NCBI RefSeq assembly: GCF_030407815.1 | Contig: NZ_JASDCS010000005.1 | Coordinates: 124,001-188,000, forward strand | Length of the DNA: 64,000 nt | Direction: 5' to 3' | Source of the DNA: Psychrobacter sp. APC 3281 | GTDB taxonomy: Bacteria > Pseudomonadota > Gammaproteobacteria > Pseudomonadales > Moraxellaceae | Shown: positions 15,896-24,568 of the stretch, piece after piece | Numbering within the stretch: the stretch's first letter is position 1 | Layout of the letters: every line of letters begins with the position of its first letter | Translations under genes and position numbers: made by a program | Notes under the pieces: model-generated | The model's input: only the letters and a program-made list of their open reading frames with translations | Databases searched by the model: none | Told to the model about the DNA's origin: nothing

Positions 15896-17263
15896 TTAAA
15901 GTGATGATGCATATGCCACAAGCTGTTGGCGCTCGGCATCCGTCAGCTGAGTAATATTACCAAGCGGCATATAGCCAGTCTGTACCGCAGTGACGATTTT
16001 CGCTTTATGAATTTTTAAGTCTTCCGGTGTTTGCAAAATGATTCCTGCTGGCGGTGCGGCAAAGCCTTGTTGCGTCGGTTGTACCGCATGACAAGTACTA
16101 CAGCGCGTATGCACGACATCCATCATAGCGTCATCTGCTGATGCGCTCACGGGTACGGCTTCGGCAGTAGCTGCATCATTACTAATACTGTTGTTAGCAC
16201 TGTTATTAGCACTACTATTAGAATTGGTATTAGCGTTAGCAACAGTATCAGTGTTTGAGCCAGTAGTCGCGCTTGTAGCTGGCGACGTGCCATCAGTCGT
16301 CGTAGGTGCTACTGAGGCAGTAGCAGGCATTGCAGGCGCTGGCTCAATTGGCTCAGGTCGCATCCAGATAATTAATAATACGGTTAATACGGCTGGAATG
16401 ACCAAGTAGCGTGGTTTTTTATGACCTAAGTGCTTTTGGTTAAAGTAATGACGGGCAGTCGCGGTAATGATACCGACGAAGACCAATACCAACCAACCTT
16501 TCTCATGAGCATACATCATTGGGTAATGGTTGCTGATCATGGTAAAAATGAGCGGTAGGGTAAAGTAGTTATTCATCAGTGAGCGATTTTTGGCTTGTAA
16601 TGCCAATTCAGCCACTTCTTTACCCGGTTTTTCACCGCGCCGCACACAGTCAACGAGTGCACGCTGAGCCGGCATAATACCGAAGAATACGTTACCTACC
16701 ATCACCGTGCCCAAGATAGCACCGATATGAATAAACGAGGCGCGATCACTAAATAGCTGGTAAGAACCCCAGCTTGCGATGACCAGTAAGATAAAAATCA
16801 AGGTACTAAAGATAAAGGCGTTTTTACCCAAATGACTGCGCACGATAACTTCATAAATGAAGTAACTACCAAACAAGAAAAGCAAGCTGGTGGCAATGGC
16901 ACCGATACTGGTAAAAGGCACTTTGCTTGGGTCAATTAGGTAGGCAGTTGCATTGGCATAATAGACGATAGACATCATCGCCGCACCCGTCAGCCAAGTG
17001 GTATAAGCTTCCCACTTAAACCAATGTAGCGTCTTTGGCATCTCTTCTGGTTCGAGTTTGTATTTGGCAATCTCATAAAATCCGCCGCCATGGACGGCCC
17101 AAAGATCACCCGAAATGCCTTTGTCTGTTTTCCACTGTGGCGGTTTGCGTAGGCTTAAATCTAGCCACACAAAATAAAACGATGCACCAATCCATGCTAC
17201 CCCAGCGATAACATGAAACCAGCGGAAAAATAAACTCAACCATTCGAGAAGATAGGCGCCCAT
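15896..17263 (-). CDS. puuD: Membrane-bound urate hydroxylase with C-terminal cytochrome c domain
   Basis: 455 aa. PuuD-type enzymes oxidise urate to 5-hydroxyisourate and pass electrons to the respiratory chain instead of to oxygen. The N-terminal ~300 residues form about eight transmembrane helices with the typical WFHVIAGVAWIGASFYFVWLD (in two adjacent parts, ~15-35) and AVHGGGFYEIAKYKL segments. A Ser/Asn/Thr/Ala-rich, low-complexity linker (~308-375) leads to a c-type heme domain with CSTCH (~390) and a probable axial Met in GYMPLGN. No soluble urate oxidase is seen nearby, so this is probably the urate-oxidising step of the pathway. Confidence 0.92.
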   Translation of the reverse strand: MGAYLLEWLSLFFRWFHVIAGVAWIGASFYFVWLDLSLRKPPQWKTDKGISGDLWAVHGGGFYEIAKYKLEPEEMPKTLHWFKWEAYTTWLTGAAMMSIVYYANATAYLIDPSKVPFTSIGAIATSLLFLFGSYFIYEVIVRSHLGKNAFIFSTLIFILLVIASWGSYQLFSDRASFIHIGAILGTVMVGNVFFGIMPAQRALVDCVRRGEKPGKEVAELALQAKNRSLMNNYFTLPLIFTMISNHYPMMYAHEKGWLVLVFVGIITATARHYFNQKHLGHKKPRYLVIPAVLTVLLIIWMRPEPIEPAPAMPATASVAPTTTDGTSPATSATTGSNTDTVANANTNSNSSANNSANNSISNDAATAEAVPVSASADDAMMDVVHTRCSTCHAVQPTQQGFAAPPAGIILQTPEDLKIHKAKIVTAVQTGYMPLGNITQLTDAERQQLVAYASSL

Positions 17264-17374
17264 GTAATAAATGTCCTTTAATATGACAGTGTCTTAATAA
17301 AATGTCTTGGTAATTTCTTTTGATAGTATTTCTTGCAATCTAAAAACAAAGCAGAGAGCTAAATAGCACCAAAG

Positions 17375-17743
17375 TTACGATCCGCGATAGGTACTATAAC
17401 CGTGCGCACTAAGCAGAAGTGGCACGTGATAATGACTGGCATCGTTTACCACAAAGTCGATAACCACTTGCGGGTAAAATGCTGTCAGCTGCTGAGCATC
17501 AAAATAAGACTGAGTATCGAACGTTATGGTATAGCGGCCAATATTTAGCTGATGCTCTGTGCTATCGATGGCTGTATCAAATTGCCAAGCATCTGGTATG
17601 ACACGGCCATCACTATTGGTTGTGCCATGTGCCAATAATGTGGCGACACCATTGTCTTGTACGCGGTGTAAGGTAACGGCGACATCAGCGGCAGGTTTGC
17701 CAAGGTGAGTGTCTAAGATATGTGATGATAGCGTGGCAGACAT
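17375..17743 (-). CDS. hiuH: 5-hydroxyisourate hydrolase (transthyretin-like)
   Basis: 122 aa, typical length. It hydrolyses 5-hydroxyisourate to OHCU. The N-terminal LDTHLGKPAADV segment supplies the catalytic His, and the C-terminal YSTYRGS matches the YRGS signature that distinguishes these enzymes from vertebrate transthyretin. ATG start with AAAGGAAG upstream. It sits between uraD and puuD in the operon. Confidence 0.95.
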   Translation of the reverse strand: MSATLSSHILDTHLGKPAADVAVTLHRVQDNGVATLLAHGTTNSDGRVIPDAWQFDTAIDSTEHQLNIGRYTITFDTQSYFDAQQLTAFYPQVVIDFVVNDASHYHVPLLLSAHGYSTYRGS

Positions 17744-17808
17744 AATGCTTCCTTTAAATTTGTGAGAAATATAAATAGGGTGAAAATGCTAGTCTAACTC
17801 TGCGACTA

Positions 17809-18342
17809 CTATTTGCTTGTCGAAGCATTACCTAGTAATTTAGTTAAACGTAGACGCGTAATTTTATTTTGTTCAGCGGCTGCATTTGCCAGTTCAGTAG
17901 CACGATCGTTAGACAAGCGCGCTAATAACAGATCTAGCATTTGCTGCGCGCTTTTGCCGGTCGCAAAGACAATAAAAATAAAACCAAATTTATCGAGATA
18001 GTCGCGATTGCCTTTGGCAAGTGCTTCGAGCACCTCATCGGCTGCATCGTTAGCGCCTGATTGTTCATGGGCGGCGCTACTTTGTGTGTTGCGGTATTTC
18101 TCTTTTAGAGATGCCACATTGCCGATTTGAGGATGCCCATCAAACGCTTCTAATAAGTTAGCCTCATCATTTTGCACTTTGTTCCAGATAGCGTCGCTAC
18201 TTGCTAGCAGTGCATTAACGTCTGCAAAAGGGCGAGCGTCTGCAAGCTTATAGGCCCAACTTTTACTGGTGCAACAAGTCAATAATTGGGCGATGGCGAC
18301 TTCTTGTGATAAATCGTTGAATTGCGCTAAGGTTAAGCTCAC
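17809..18342 (-). CDS. uraD: OHCU decarboxylase
   Basis: 177 aa. It decarboxylates 2-oxo-4-hydroxy-4-carboxy-5-ureidoimidazoline to S-allantoin. The catalytic-site segment DGHPQIG (~68-74, with the active-site His) and YLDKFGFIFIVFATGKSAQQML (in two parts, ~115-136) are characteristic. The start is a GTG at 18342 with AAGGA at good spacing. First gene of the minus-strand operon uraD-hiuH-puuD-puuE-alc-allA, whose gaps are all 119 bp or shorter. The promoter region is shared with the divergent regulator gene. Confidence 0.93.
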   Translation of the reverse strand: MSLTLAQFNDLSQEVAIAQLLTCCTSKSWAYKLADARPFADVNALLASSDAIWNKVQNDEANLLEAFDGHPQIGNVASLKEKYRNTQSSAAHEQSGANDAADEVLEALAKGNRDYLDKFGFIFIVFATGKSAQQMLDLLLARLSNDRATELANAAAEQNKITRLRLTKLLGNASTSK

Positions 18343-18865
18343 GATGACATCCTTTTCTAATAGGGTAGCCCGTTATCTGTATTGGGCGATAAATGTTTGA
18401 TAAAGGTTTATACCTTATGATTATTTGCATAAACTTATAGGTATAAGCAGTAATCTTGATAAGCAGCGGTTGCTTCAGCTTCATGAATAATTTGATTAAG
18501 CTAGCAGCTACTAATTTGCACAAAATCAAAAGCTGATAATCTATGTGTTCGTAGTCAGCCCTTTGGAGCTTATATACGCTTTGAATAATTTCAAGTTATA
18601 GTGAACTGACAATACGAAACAGATTTGCTAAGGAAACACTGATATTTTAGCCGTCCAAAACGTCTGGCAAGAGGTAGTTAATGACGGCGTAATTGATTTA
18701 TAGTTCCCATTTTGCTAAAACCTGACTAATTGGTCAACTGTTTTATGCGAAATATTTTTATTTAACAGGTTATGCTGATCAAATCTATGTGTTTATATAA
18801 GAATACACAGCAAAATATAGCGACTATTTTGTCGAACCTGTCTCTTAGAGTGAGATACCACTGCT
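18343..18865. other. Divergent control region between uraD and the RutR-like regulator
   Basis: No coding sequence supported. It holds the operator and back-to-back candidate promoters listed separately. The predicted leaders are long: about 100 nt for the regulator and about 360 nt for uraD. Confidence 0.6.
18709..18758. promoter_or_regulatory. RutR-like operator with overlapping divergent promoters
   Basis: The palindrome TGACTAATTGGTCA (18723-18736) is the exact reverse complement of the site upstream of the permease. On the plus strand TTGGTC (18730-18735), a 17-bp spacer and TATTTT (18753-18758) form a candidate promoter for the regulator gene. On the minus strand TTGACC (18732-18737), a 17-bp spacer and CAAAAT (18709-18714) form one for uraD. 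Both -35 boxes lie in the operator, so autoregulation and control of the uraD operon by one bound dimer are plausible. Confidence 0.65.
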
Positions 18866-19531
18866 ATGACTCAAAACAATCAAAAGGAAGAAACCTCAGT
18901 GACTGATACGCCTTCGCACCGTAGCCAACAAGCCATTCGCGCACAGAATCAAGCGCTGATCTTAGCGGCAGCTGAAGAAGAGTTTGTGCTTCAGAGCTAT
19001 CGCGGCGCTACGATGCAGGGCATTGCCGATAGGGCAGGCTTGCCTAAAGCCAATGTTCACTACTACTTTAAAAATAAAAAAAACCTCTACATGGCAGTGC
19101 TACGCTCGATCATTCAAGAATGGAATGAAGGTTTGGTAACCATGACAGTAGATAGCGATCCAAAAACAGTTATCGAAAAATTCGTCCGTACCAAGCTACA
19201 TCAAGCCTTTGTCAATCCAAGTCGCCATAAATTGTTTGCGATTGAGGTCATCGGCGGTGCACCGCATTTGCATGAATTTATGTCCACTACGATGAAGGAG
19301 TGGGTACACGATAAAGCACAGGTAATGAAAGAGTGGCACAAGCAAGGCAAAATTGGGATTACTGACCCTCTCCAACTACTGATTTTGATTTGGGCGACTA
19401 CCCAACGTTATGCTGAATTTGAGATTGAAATCGTTGGATTGATGGATAAGACGGCGTATGACGCAGAAGATGAAGCGCGTGCGGCAGATTTTCTGGTGCC
19501 ATTTATTTTAAAAGGCTGTGGCCTTGAATGA
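18866..19531 (+). CDS. TetR-family regulator, RutR-like
   Basis: 221 aa. The N-terminal TetR helix-turn-helix is visible as TMQGIADRAGLPKANVHYYF (~50-69) followed by NKKNLYMAVL. The C-terminal ligand domain aligns with E. coli RutR: LFAIEVIGGAPHL, GKIGITDPLQLLILIWATTQ and RYAEFEIE match RutR segments LFCMEMLAGAP, KLAPIDPQHLIFMIWASTQ and HYADF. RutR binds pyrimidine ligands and controls pyrimidine and purine genes. Here the location inside the purine island and three matching operators suggest control of purine catabolism, possibly with a purine intermediate as ligand. That ligand is an inference. Confidence 0.85.
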   Translation: MTQNNQKEETSVTDTPSHRSQQAIRAQNQALILAAAEEEFVLQSYRGATMQGIADRAGLPKANVHYYFKNKKNLYMAVLRSIIQEWNEGLVTMTVDSDPKTVIEKFVRTKLHQAFVNPSRHKLFAIEVIGGAPHLHEFMSTTMKEWVHDKAQVMKEWHKQGKIGITDPLQLLILIWATTQRYAEFEIEIVGLMDKTAYDAEDEARAADFLVPFILKGCGLE

Positions 19532-19590
19532 TAACAAGATAGCTATTTGACAGGATGCCTATTTAATAAGTCAGGTGTTTAATCAGTGAA

Positions 19591-19621
19591 GTGCACAGAT
19601 TGTTTCTATTTTTCTGTGCAC
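19591..19621. terminator. Possible bidirectional hairpin between converging genes
   Basis: Perfect 8-bp stem GTGCACAG / CTGTGCAC (19591-19598 and 19614-19621) with a 15-nt loop, between the regulator and the permease, which converge. There is no adjacent T-run, so terminator function is uncertain. Confidence 0.35.
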
Positions 19622-19673
19622 CTCGTTTATGGCGAAACACTTCGATATGTTCAGCCCTAGCTTGCGTTTAGTC

Positions 19674-21080
19674 TTACGCTACTTCTTGCGTTGGTTCTAA
19701 ACCGTCTTCAGCATGCTGTGCTTTGGTATCAAACTCGATGCCATAGTTTTTGGGTAAAATCATATCAAGCGTGATAGCCACAATCCCTGCCATCGTTACC
19801 GCTGAGCCAAAGATATTCTGAAAGAACTGCGGCGTTTGTGACAGTACGTCAGGGACAAAGGCGATACCCGTTGCCAGACCCAGTGAGGTGGCAATGATTA
19901 AGACATTACGATGCGTAAATTGCACGGTAGATAAGATGCGAATGCCAGCAGTCGCCACCGTCGCAAACATCAGTAGCGTGACACCGCCAACGACAGGCTT
20001 CGGTAATTGCGTAAAAATAGCACCAAGGACAGGGAATAGTCCCATCAGGCATAGAATGCCGCCCACATAGAAACCCACATAGCGACTGGCAATACCCGTC
20101 ATCTGGATCACACCGTTGTTTTGGCTAAAGGTCGTCACGGGGAAGGTATTGAATACTGCCGCAATCAGAGAGTTAACACCATCTCCTAGTACGCCGCCTT
20201 TGATGCGTTTCTCATAGAGAGGACCTTTGATCGGTTCACCTGATATCATTGAGGTCGCCGTCAAATCGCCTGAGGTCTCGATACTGGTAATGATATACAT
20301 AAAGGCAATAGGAATAAAAGCCTGCCAATCAAAACCAAAGCCATATTTAAAAGGGATCGGCACCGTAAAAAAAGCCGCTTCAGAAACCAGTGAAAAATCG
20401 ATACGTCCCATAAATACGGCAGCGACAAGGCCGAGCATCAAACCGATAAAGATGGCGCTTGAGCGAATGACTTTATTATTGATGATACTAATTAGTACGA
20501 CACTTGCCAGCACACCACCGCCCAAGAGTAGGTTTGGAATACTACCAAAATCGTCAGCACCAAACCCGCCCGCTAAGTCAGTCAGACCTACCTTGGTTAG
20601 TGACAAACCAATCGTGACAATTACGCAGCCTGTAACAATAGGGCTCATAAAAGATTTGAGTTTGGTAATAAATTGACTCAAAAATATCTCAACAAATGCA
20701 CCGAGAAAGGAAACACCAAAAATAACGGATAAAATCTCTTCTGGACCACCGCCGCGGTTTTTTACCACAAAACCTGCTGTCAGTACCGCTGCCAAAAATC
20801 CAAAACTGGTGCCTTGTAACGCCATGAGGCCAGAGCCAACAGGGCCTACTTTACGAGTCTGAATAAAGGTTGCGACGCCAGATACAATCAATGACATACT
20901 GAGAAGGTAGGGGATATGCTCTCCTAAACCTAATGTGCCACCTATGATAAGAGAGGGTGTGATGATACCTACAAACGCTGCAAGTACGTGCTGTATAGCA
21001 CCTAAAAATGCTTTAATGGGGGTAGGACGGTCATGCAGTCTATACAGTAAATCGGTATTCGCTGGAACGTTTTCACTCAT
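19674..21080 (-). CDS. NCS2-family xanthine/urate permease
   Basis: 468 aa, about 14 hydrophobic segments, nucleobase:cation symporter-2 family (NAT/NCS2, PF00860). The conserved TM8 segment ETSGDLTAT and the NAT signature region FSQNNGVIQMTGIASRYVG (with the QNNG start of the signature) place it with the XanQ/XanP/UacT group rather than with uracil permeases. Substrate is probably xanthine and/or urate, in agreement with the neighbouring genes; sequence alone does not decide. ATG start with AGGAGG upstream. Its promoter region contains a RutR-like operator. Confidence 0.88.
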   Translation of the reverse strand: MSENVPANTDLLYRLHDRPTPIKAFLGAIQHVLAAFVGIITPSLIIGGTLGLGEHIPYLLSMSLIVSGVATFIQTRKVGPVGSGLMALQGTSFGFLAAVLTAGFVVKNRGGGPEEILSVIFGVSFLGAFVEIFLSQFITKLKSFMSPIVTGCVIVTIGLSLTKVGLTDLAGGFGADDFGSIPNLLLGGGVLASVVLISIINNKVIRSSAIFIGLMLGLVAAVFMGRIDFSLVSEAAFFTVPIPFKYGFGFDWQAFIPIAFMYIITSIETSGDLTATSMISGEPIKGPLYEKRIKGGVLGDGVNSLIAAVFNTFPVTTFSQNNGVIQMTGIASRYVGFYVGGILCLMGLFPVLGAIFTQLPKPVVGGVTLLMFATVATAGIRILSTVQFTHRNVLIIATSLGLATGIAFVPDVLSQTPQFFQNIFGSAVTMAGIVAITLDMILPKNYGIEFDTKAQHAEDGLEPTQEVA

Positions 21081-21232
21081 GGTGGTTTCCTCCTAAAATA
21101 ACTGCTTAGTACCCGCTTGACTGTAGATATCAGACAATGTGGTAAATCACGAGATCAAAGTTTTAACCCAATCTTTGACTTGTTTTTTATCGATGTAAAC
21201 TATAGGGGTACGCATCCGTCTGTAAGATAAAC

Positions 21233-21288
21233 AATGAAAATAACTAATATATGTTGGCTAATATTTGAACAACCTGACCAATTAGTCA
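21233..21288 (-). promoter_or_regulatory. RutR-like operator and candidate permease promoter
   Basis: TGACCAATTAGTCA at 21275-21288 lies within a longer palindrome ACCTGAC...GTCAGGT (21273-21292). On the minus strand a candidate promoter follows two bases after the core: -35 TTGTTC, 17-bp spacer, -10 TATTAG. The operator thus lies just upstream of the -35 box, unlike the other two sites, which overlap their -35 boxes. Transcription direction is toward the permease start at 21080. Confidence 0.6.
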
Positions 21289-21477
21289 GGTCTATTTAGG
21301 GTATAGGTAAAATACAAGTCATTGCAATGTTTTTTTTGGTACTAGTGAGTTTACAGTTTTGTTACGAAGGAGGGAGGGTTAGGTAACATTGGAAGGTAGA
21401 TTAAAGGCGAGGATGCTGACCATTTAGAATATATAAGTACTAAGATCTATCGGCAGCTCTATTGCTGTTTTTTAATC

Positions 21478-21517
21478 AAAAAAAGCCCCAACCGTATTCG
21501 TTATGGTTGGGGCTTTT
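21478..21517. terminator. Terminator of tolQRAB
   Basis: Stem GCCCCAACC / GGTTGGGGC (21485-21493 and 21505-21513). Seven A on the left give seven U for the minus-strand tol transcript; four T on the right. Confidence 0.9.
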
Positions 21518-21584
21518 ACCAGTTTGCTTAACAGTTGATCTTTATTCCACTATAATCAAAATTGCTACTTTAGTGCACGACCAG

Positions 21585-22877
21585 TTATTTTGGGCTCGAT
21601 GACCATACGGGTGAGCGGATAACACCTTGTCCTGACTTACCAAACGCTTCGCCACCATTAAGAGATTTGATAGTCAGCACGCCTTTGCCGCCTTGGGTCG
21701 ATGCGTAGACCACGCGTTTACCGTTTGGTGAGAAGCTTGGAGCTTCGTCAATACCTGTATTGCCAAGATTGGTAGTAACAGCACCATTACTATTCATAAT
21801 AGCCGCTGAGCGCCCACTCAAAAAGGCAATTTGTGTACCGTCACTGCTAAACTGTGGGCTGGTTGCATAACCACCGTTTGACACTTTAGTCGTTTGTCCC
21901 GTGGCAAACTCGTAGCGATAGACTTGCGGCTTGTTAAAGCCAGTTTTATCACTGACAAACACAAAAGATTTGCCGTCTGGTGCATAGCTTGGTTGTACTT
22001 CACTGCTCGGTAAATTGGTGAGCCTTCTAGGTGTACCGCCGCTAGCGCTCATCTCATAGATATCAGCGCTACCTTCAAAACTACTAGAGAATAATATCTT
22101 GCTGCCATCAGGAGAGAATGATGGGCTTAGGTTGCTACCTGAAAAAGGCGTTAGGACAGTTGCGCCGCCGCCACTGACGTTTTGCACGTAGATGACGGGA
22201 TATGATTTTTCACGTTGTACTGAGTAGGCGATACGGTTGCCATCAGGTGACCACGCTGGTGAGAAGATAGAGCCTGCGACTTCAGTAATGGTTCTAGCAT
22301 TTTCGCCATCAGCGTCCATCACTTTGAGACGAGAGATCTTTTGCTTGCCTGTTCCTGTTTCTTCAATATAAGCAATACGTCCTGAGAAATCCCCTGGAAT
22401 ACCAGTAATCAGCTCGTACACTTTGTCTGCGATGACATGACCGGCATAACGCATACTTTCTCTATTGTTGTCGGCGGTTAGGCTTTGCTTGCCTTCTATC
22501 ACACGACCAGATTTGACATCGATGACTTCATAATCGGTGATTATTTTGCCACGATTGGTACGCGTACTGCCGACGACCAAATACGGTATGCCCATGCTTT
22601 GCCAAACGGGTAATGTGCCTGTCAGCTCTTTACTACTGTGCGGCTGCTGCGGCAGATCTTGATTGGTTACTTTTAGCTCGGTTTTACTCAAGTCATTTAA
22701 TATAATCGGTGATAAGACAGAGTCACCCGCAAACGATACAAACGCAACTTGGTTTTGCTGAACAGGAATCTCATAGTCCAATTCTAGTACAACAGGTGCA
22801 GCGAGCACGCTTTGCGATGCTAGTAATGCTGAGGTACTGGCGAGTAATGAGACTAGTAATTTTTTGTGGGTACGCAT
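21585..22877 (-). CDS. tolB: Tol-Pal system periplasmic beta-propeller TolB
   Basis: 430 aa, normal TolB length. A signal peptide (MRTHKKLLVSLLASTSALLA...) with probable cleavage after SVLA (residue 26) precedes an N-terminal domain and a six-bladed WD40-like propeller. Repeated SPAWSPDGNRIAYS, SPSFSPDGSKILFSS, QPSYAPDGKSFVFVS and SPQFSSDGTQIAFLS blades are obvious. TolB works with Pal and TolA in outer-membrane constriction at division. Last gene of tolQ-tolR-tolA-tolB. A terminator follows and there is no pal gene, unlike the common order. Confidence 0.95.
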   Translation of the reverse strand: MRTHKKLLVSLLASTSALLASQSVLAAPVVLELDYEIPVQQNQVAFVSFAGDSVLSPIILNDLSKTELKVTNQDLPQQPHSSKELTGTLPVWQSMGIPYLVVGSTRTNRGKIITDYEVIDVKSGRVIEGKQSLTADNNRESMRYAGHVIADKVYELITGIPGDFSGRIAYIEETGTGKQKISRLKVMDADGENARTITEVAGSIFSPAWSPDGNRIAYSVQREKSYPVIYVQNVSGGGATVLTPFSGSNLSPSFSPDGSKILFSSSFEGSADIYEMSASGGTPRRLTNLPSSEVQPSYAPDGKSFVFVSDKTGFNKPQVYRYEFATGQTTKVSNGGYATSPQFSSDGTQIAFLSGRSAAIMNSNGAVTTNLGNTGIDEAPSFSPNGKRVVYASTQGGKGVLTIKSLNGGEAFGKSGQGVIRSPVWSSSPK

Positions 22878-23013
22878 GAGTAAATGGAGCTCCTAAAATT
22901 AGTATGATATTAATTTTTTATTTAATGAGACAAGCATCTAGATGAGGCAGTAACCTATGCGAGACAAGCCGCTTAACGTCACGTTACCAATATTATAAGA
23001 ACCTAGCAACTGA

Positions 23014-24036
23014 TTAATTGCTGCCTTTAAATTGTATGGTAAAAGTCGGGTATTTAGGGTCATCAGCATCAATCGGGAGACTGCCAGTATTGAGTACCGC
23101 TTGTCTTGCCGCTTCATTGACCGTGCTATCAGGTCCAGAGGCGGTCACATTGATTACATCGCCATTTGCATTGACAGTGATAGTCAAGGTGGCACGTTGA
23201 GTAGAGCCTCGCGCAGCAGTAGGCGGCGTATAGTTGCGCTTGATTAAATTGATAATTTCGCTGTTGCTGGCACCACGACTACCACTAGATGCAGAACGAC
23301 TACTGCCCTTGGACGTACTAGAAGTTGACGTATCACCAGACATAGTAGACTGCCCATCTGACAGGCTAAAGGTTTTGCCTGCATTGCCAGAGCCGGCAGT
23401 ATCAATCTCAATATTGCGATCAGTAGCAGTAGGACGTTTTATCTTTGGTGGATTATTTTGCTTTTGACGAAACTCTCCCAGCCTTTTCTGTTCTTCTATG
23501 AGCTGCTCGCGTTTGCTTTGATCGACTTGATCAAGCTCTTCCATGGCTGATTCATCTAGTTGTGCTGCCCACTCAGCCATTTTGCGCTCATACTCTTGAT
23601 TTTGCTCAAGTAGACGTTGTTGATGGTCTTCGCTCATAAGTATGGGTTGACCAGCTGGCTCCTCAGATCGTGTAAATACAGGGACACGTTGAGAGCTTGT
23701 CTGACTTGGATTTTGCGCACTGACGCTACTGCCAGATACTTCTAGCTGGGCACTACTGGACGAGCCGCTAGTGCTACTATCCATCTGCATTGCACTGGCT
23801 GCTGCACGGTTGGCCAGTATTTGTCCTTGCATTTCAGCAAGTTGCTCAGGAGATACCATGACCGTTTCGATACTACCAGCAGTCTCAACCTCAGTGGTTT
23901 GATAGTTGTAAACCAGTATGCCGATAACAAGGCCATGCGCCAGCAAGCTTAGCAACGTCGGCAATGTGAGGCCGTTGCTTTCTGGTTCGGTAGGTACATA
24001 GACGGCAGGAGCATTATGCATGGTAAGGATACTCAT
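23014..24036 (-). CDS. tolA: Tol-Pal system inner-membrane linker TolA
   Basis: 340 aa. It has one N-terminal transmembrane helix (LTLPTLLSLLAHGLVIGILV, residues ~23-42) with the small-residue pattern that contacts TolQR. A Gln/Glu/Lys-rich helical segment (~135-200) is the stalk, followed by a Ser/Gly-rich stretch and a C-terminal TonB/TolA-like globular domain (~260-340, including TLTITVNANGDVINVTASG). The helical stalk is shorter than in E. coli TolA (421 aa) and partly replaced by Ser/Gly-rich sequence. It lies 73 bp after tolR. Confidence 0.88.
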   Translation of the reverse strand: MSILTMHNAPAVYVPTEPESNGLTLPTLLSLLAHGLVIGILVYNYQTTEVETAGSIETVMVSPEQLAEMQGQILANRAAASAMQMDSSTSGSSSSAQLEVSGSSVSAQNPSQTSSQRVPVFTRSEEPAGQPILMSEDHQQRLLEQNQEYERKMAEWAAQLDESAMEELDQVDQSKREQLIEEQKRLGEFRQKQNNPPKIKRPTATDRNIEIDTAGSGNAGKTFSLSDGQSTMSGDTSTSSTSKGSSRSASSGSRGASNSEIINLIKRNYTPPTAARGSTQRATLTITVNANGDVINVTASGPDSTVNEAARQAVLNTGSLPIDADDPKYPTFTIQFKGSN

Positions 24037-24109
24037 GAACGTGATTTGTCAGATTGATTACTAGAATTGGCTATTATGATATGAGACATTTACTAAAGGA
24101 CGCTTATCA

Positions 24110-24568
24110 CTATAAAGAAGGCGTGGGTAGTGGTGCACCGGTCAGTAATCCAACTTTTTCGATACCTGCTTGTTGCAAAGTCGCCATGAGTGTCATGATG
24201 GCACCATATTGATTGTTTTGATCGGCATTGATCATTACCTGTACTGGCTCAGCGTTACTATTATCGCTCTGAGACTGCAGGTTAGATAATGTATTAATCA
24301 GCTCAGGCTCACTTACTGGCACGTCGACATTGCTTTCATAACTAATAAAAATATCACCTTTATCAGTCAAAGAAACAATCACAGGTAATTGGCTTTGACT
24401 CATAGTATTGGTTTGCTCTTTTGGCAAATCAACATCGACGCCTGTAATCAGCATCGGCGCTGTCACCATAAATATCACCAGTAGCACCAGCATGACGTCA
24501 ATGTAAGGTACGACGTTCATTTCTGCATTAAGGGCTTTTTTTTCACGGCCGTAGGGGTTTGGTTTCAT
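24110..24568 (-). CDS. tolR: Tol-Pal system proton-channel subunit TolR (ExbD family)
   Basis: 152 aa. Single N-terminal transmembrane helix with the protonatable Asp24 in VVPYIDVMLVLLVIFMVTAP, essential for proton-driven motor function in the family, followed by a periplasmic domain. The start overlaps the tolQ stop by 4 bp (ATGA type), so the two are translationally coupled. Confidence 0.95.
   Translation of the reverse strand: MKPNPYGREKKALNAEMNVVPYIDVMLVLLVIFMVTAPMLITGVDVDLPKEQTNTMSQSQLPVIVSLTDKGDIFISYESNVDVPVSEPELINTLSNLQSQSDNSNAEPVQVMINADQNNQYGAIMTLMATLQQAGIEKVGLLTGAPLPTPSL

Larger units (their letters stand above)
21081..21584. other. Gene-free region between the permease and tolB
   Basis: No coding sequence supported. 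It contains the permease promoter and operator and, at the right end, the tolB terminator. Confidence 0.6.

Noticed and set aside
20227-20676. 149-codon frame opposite the NCS2 permease
   Set aside because: Shadow of a well-conserved transporter gene on the other strand; no recognisable protein features.
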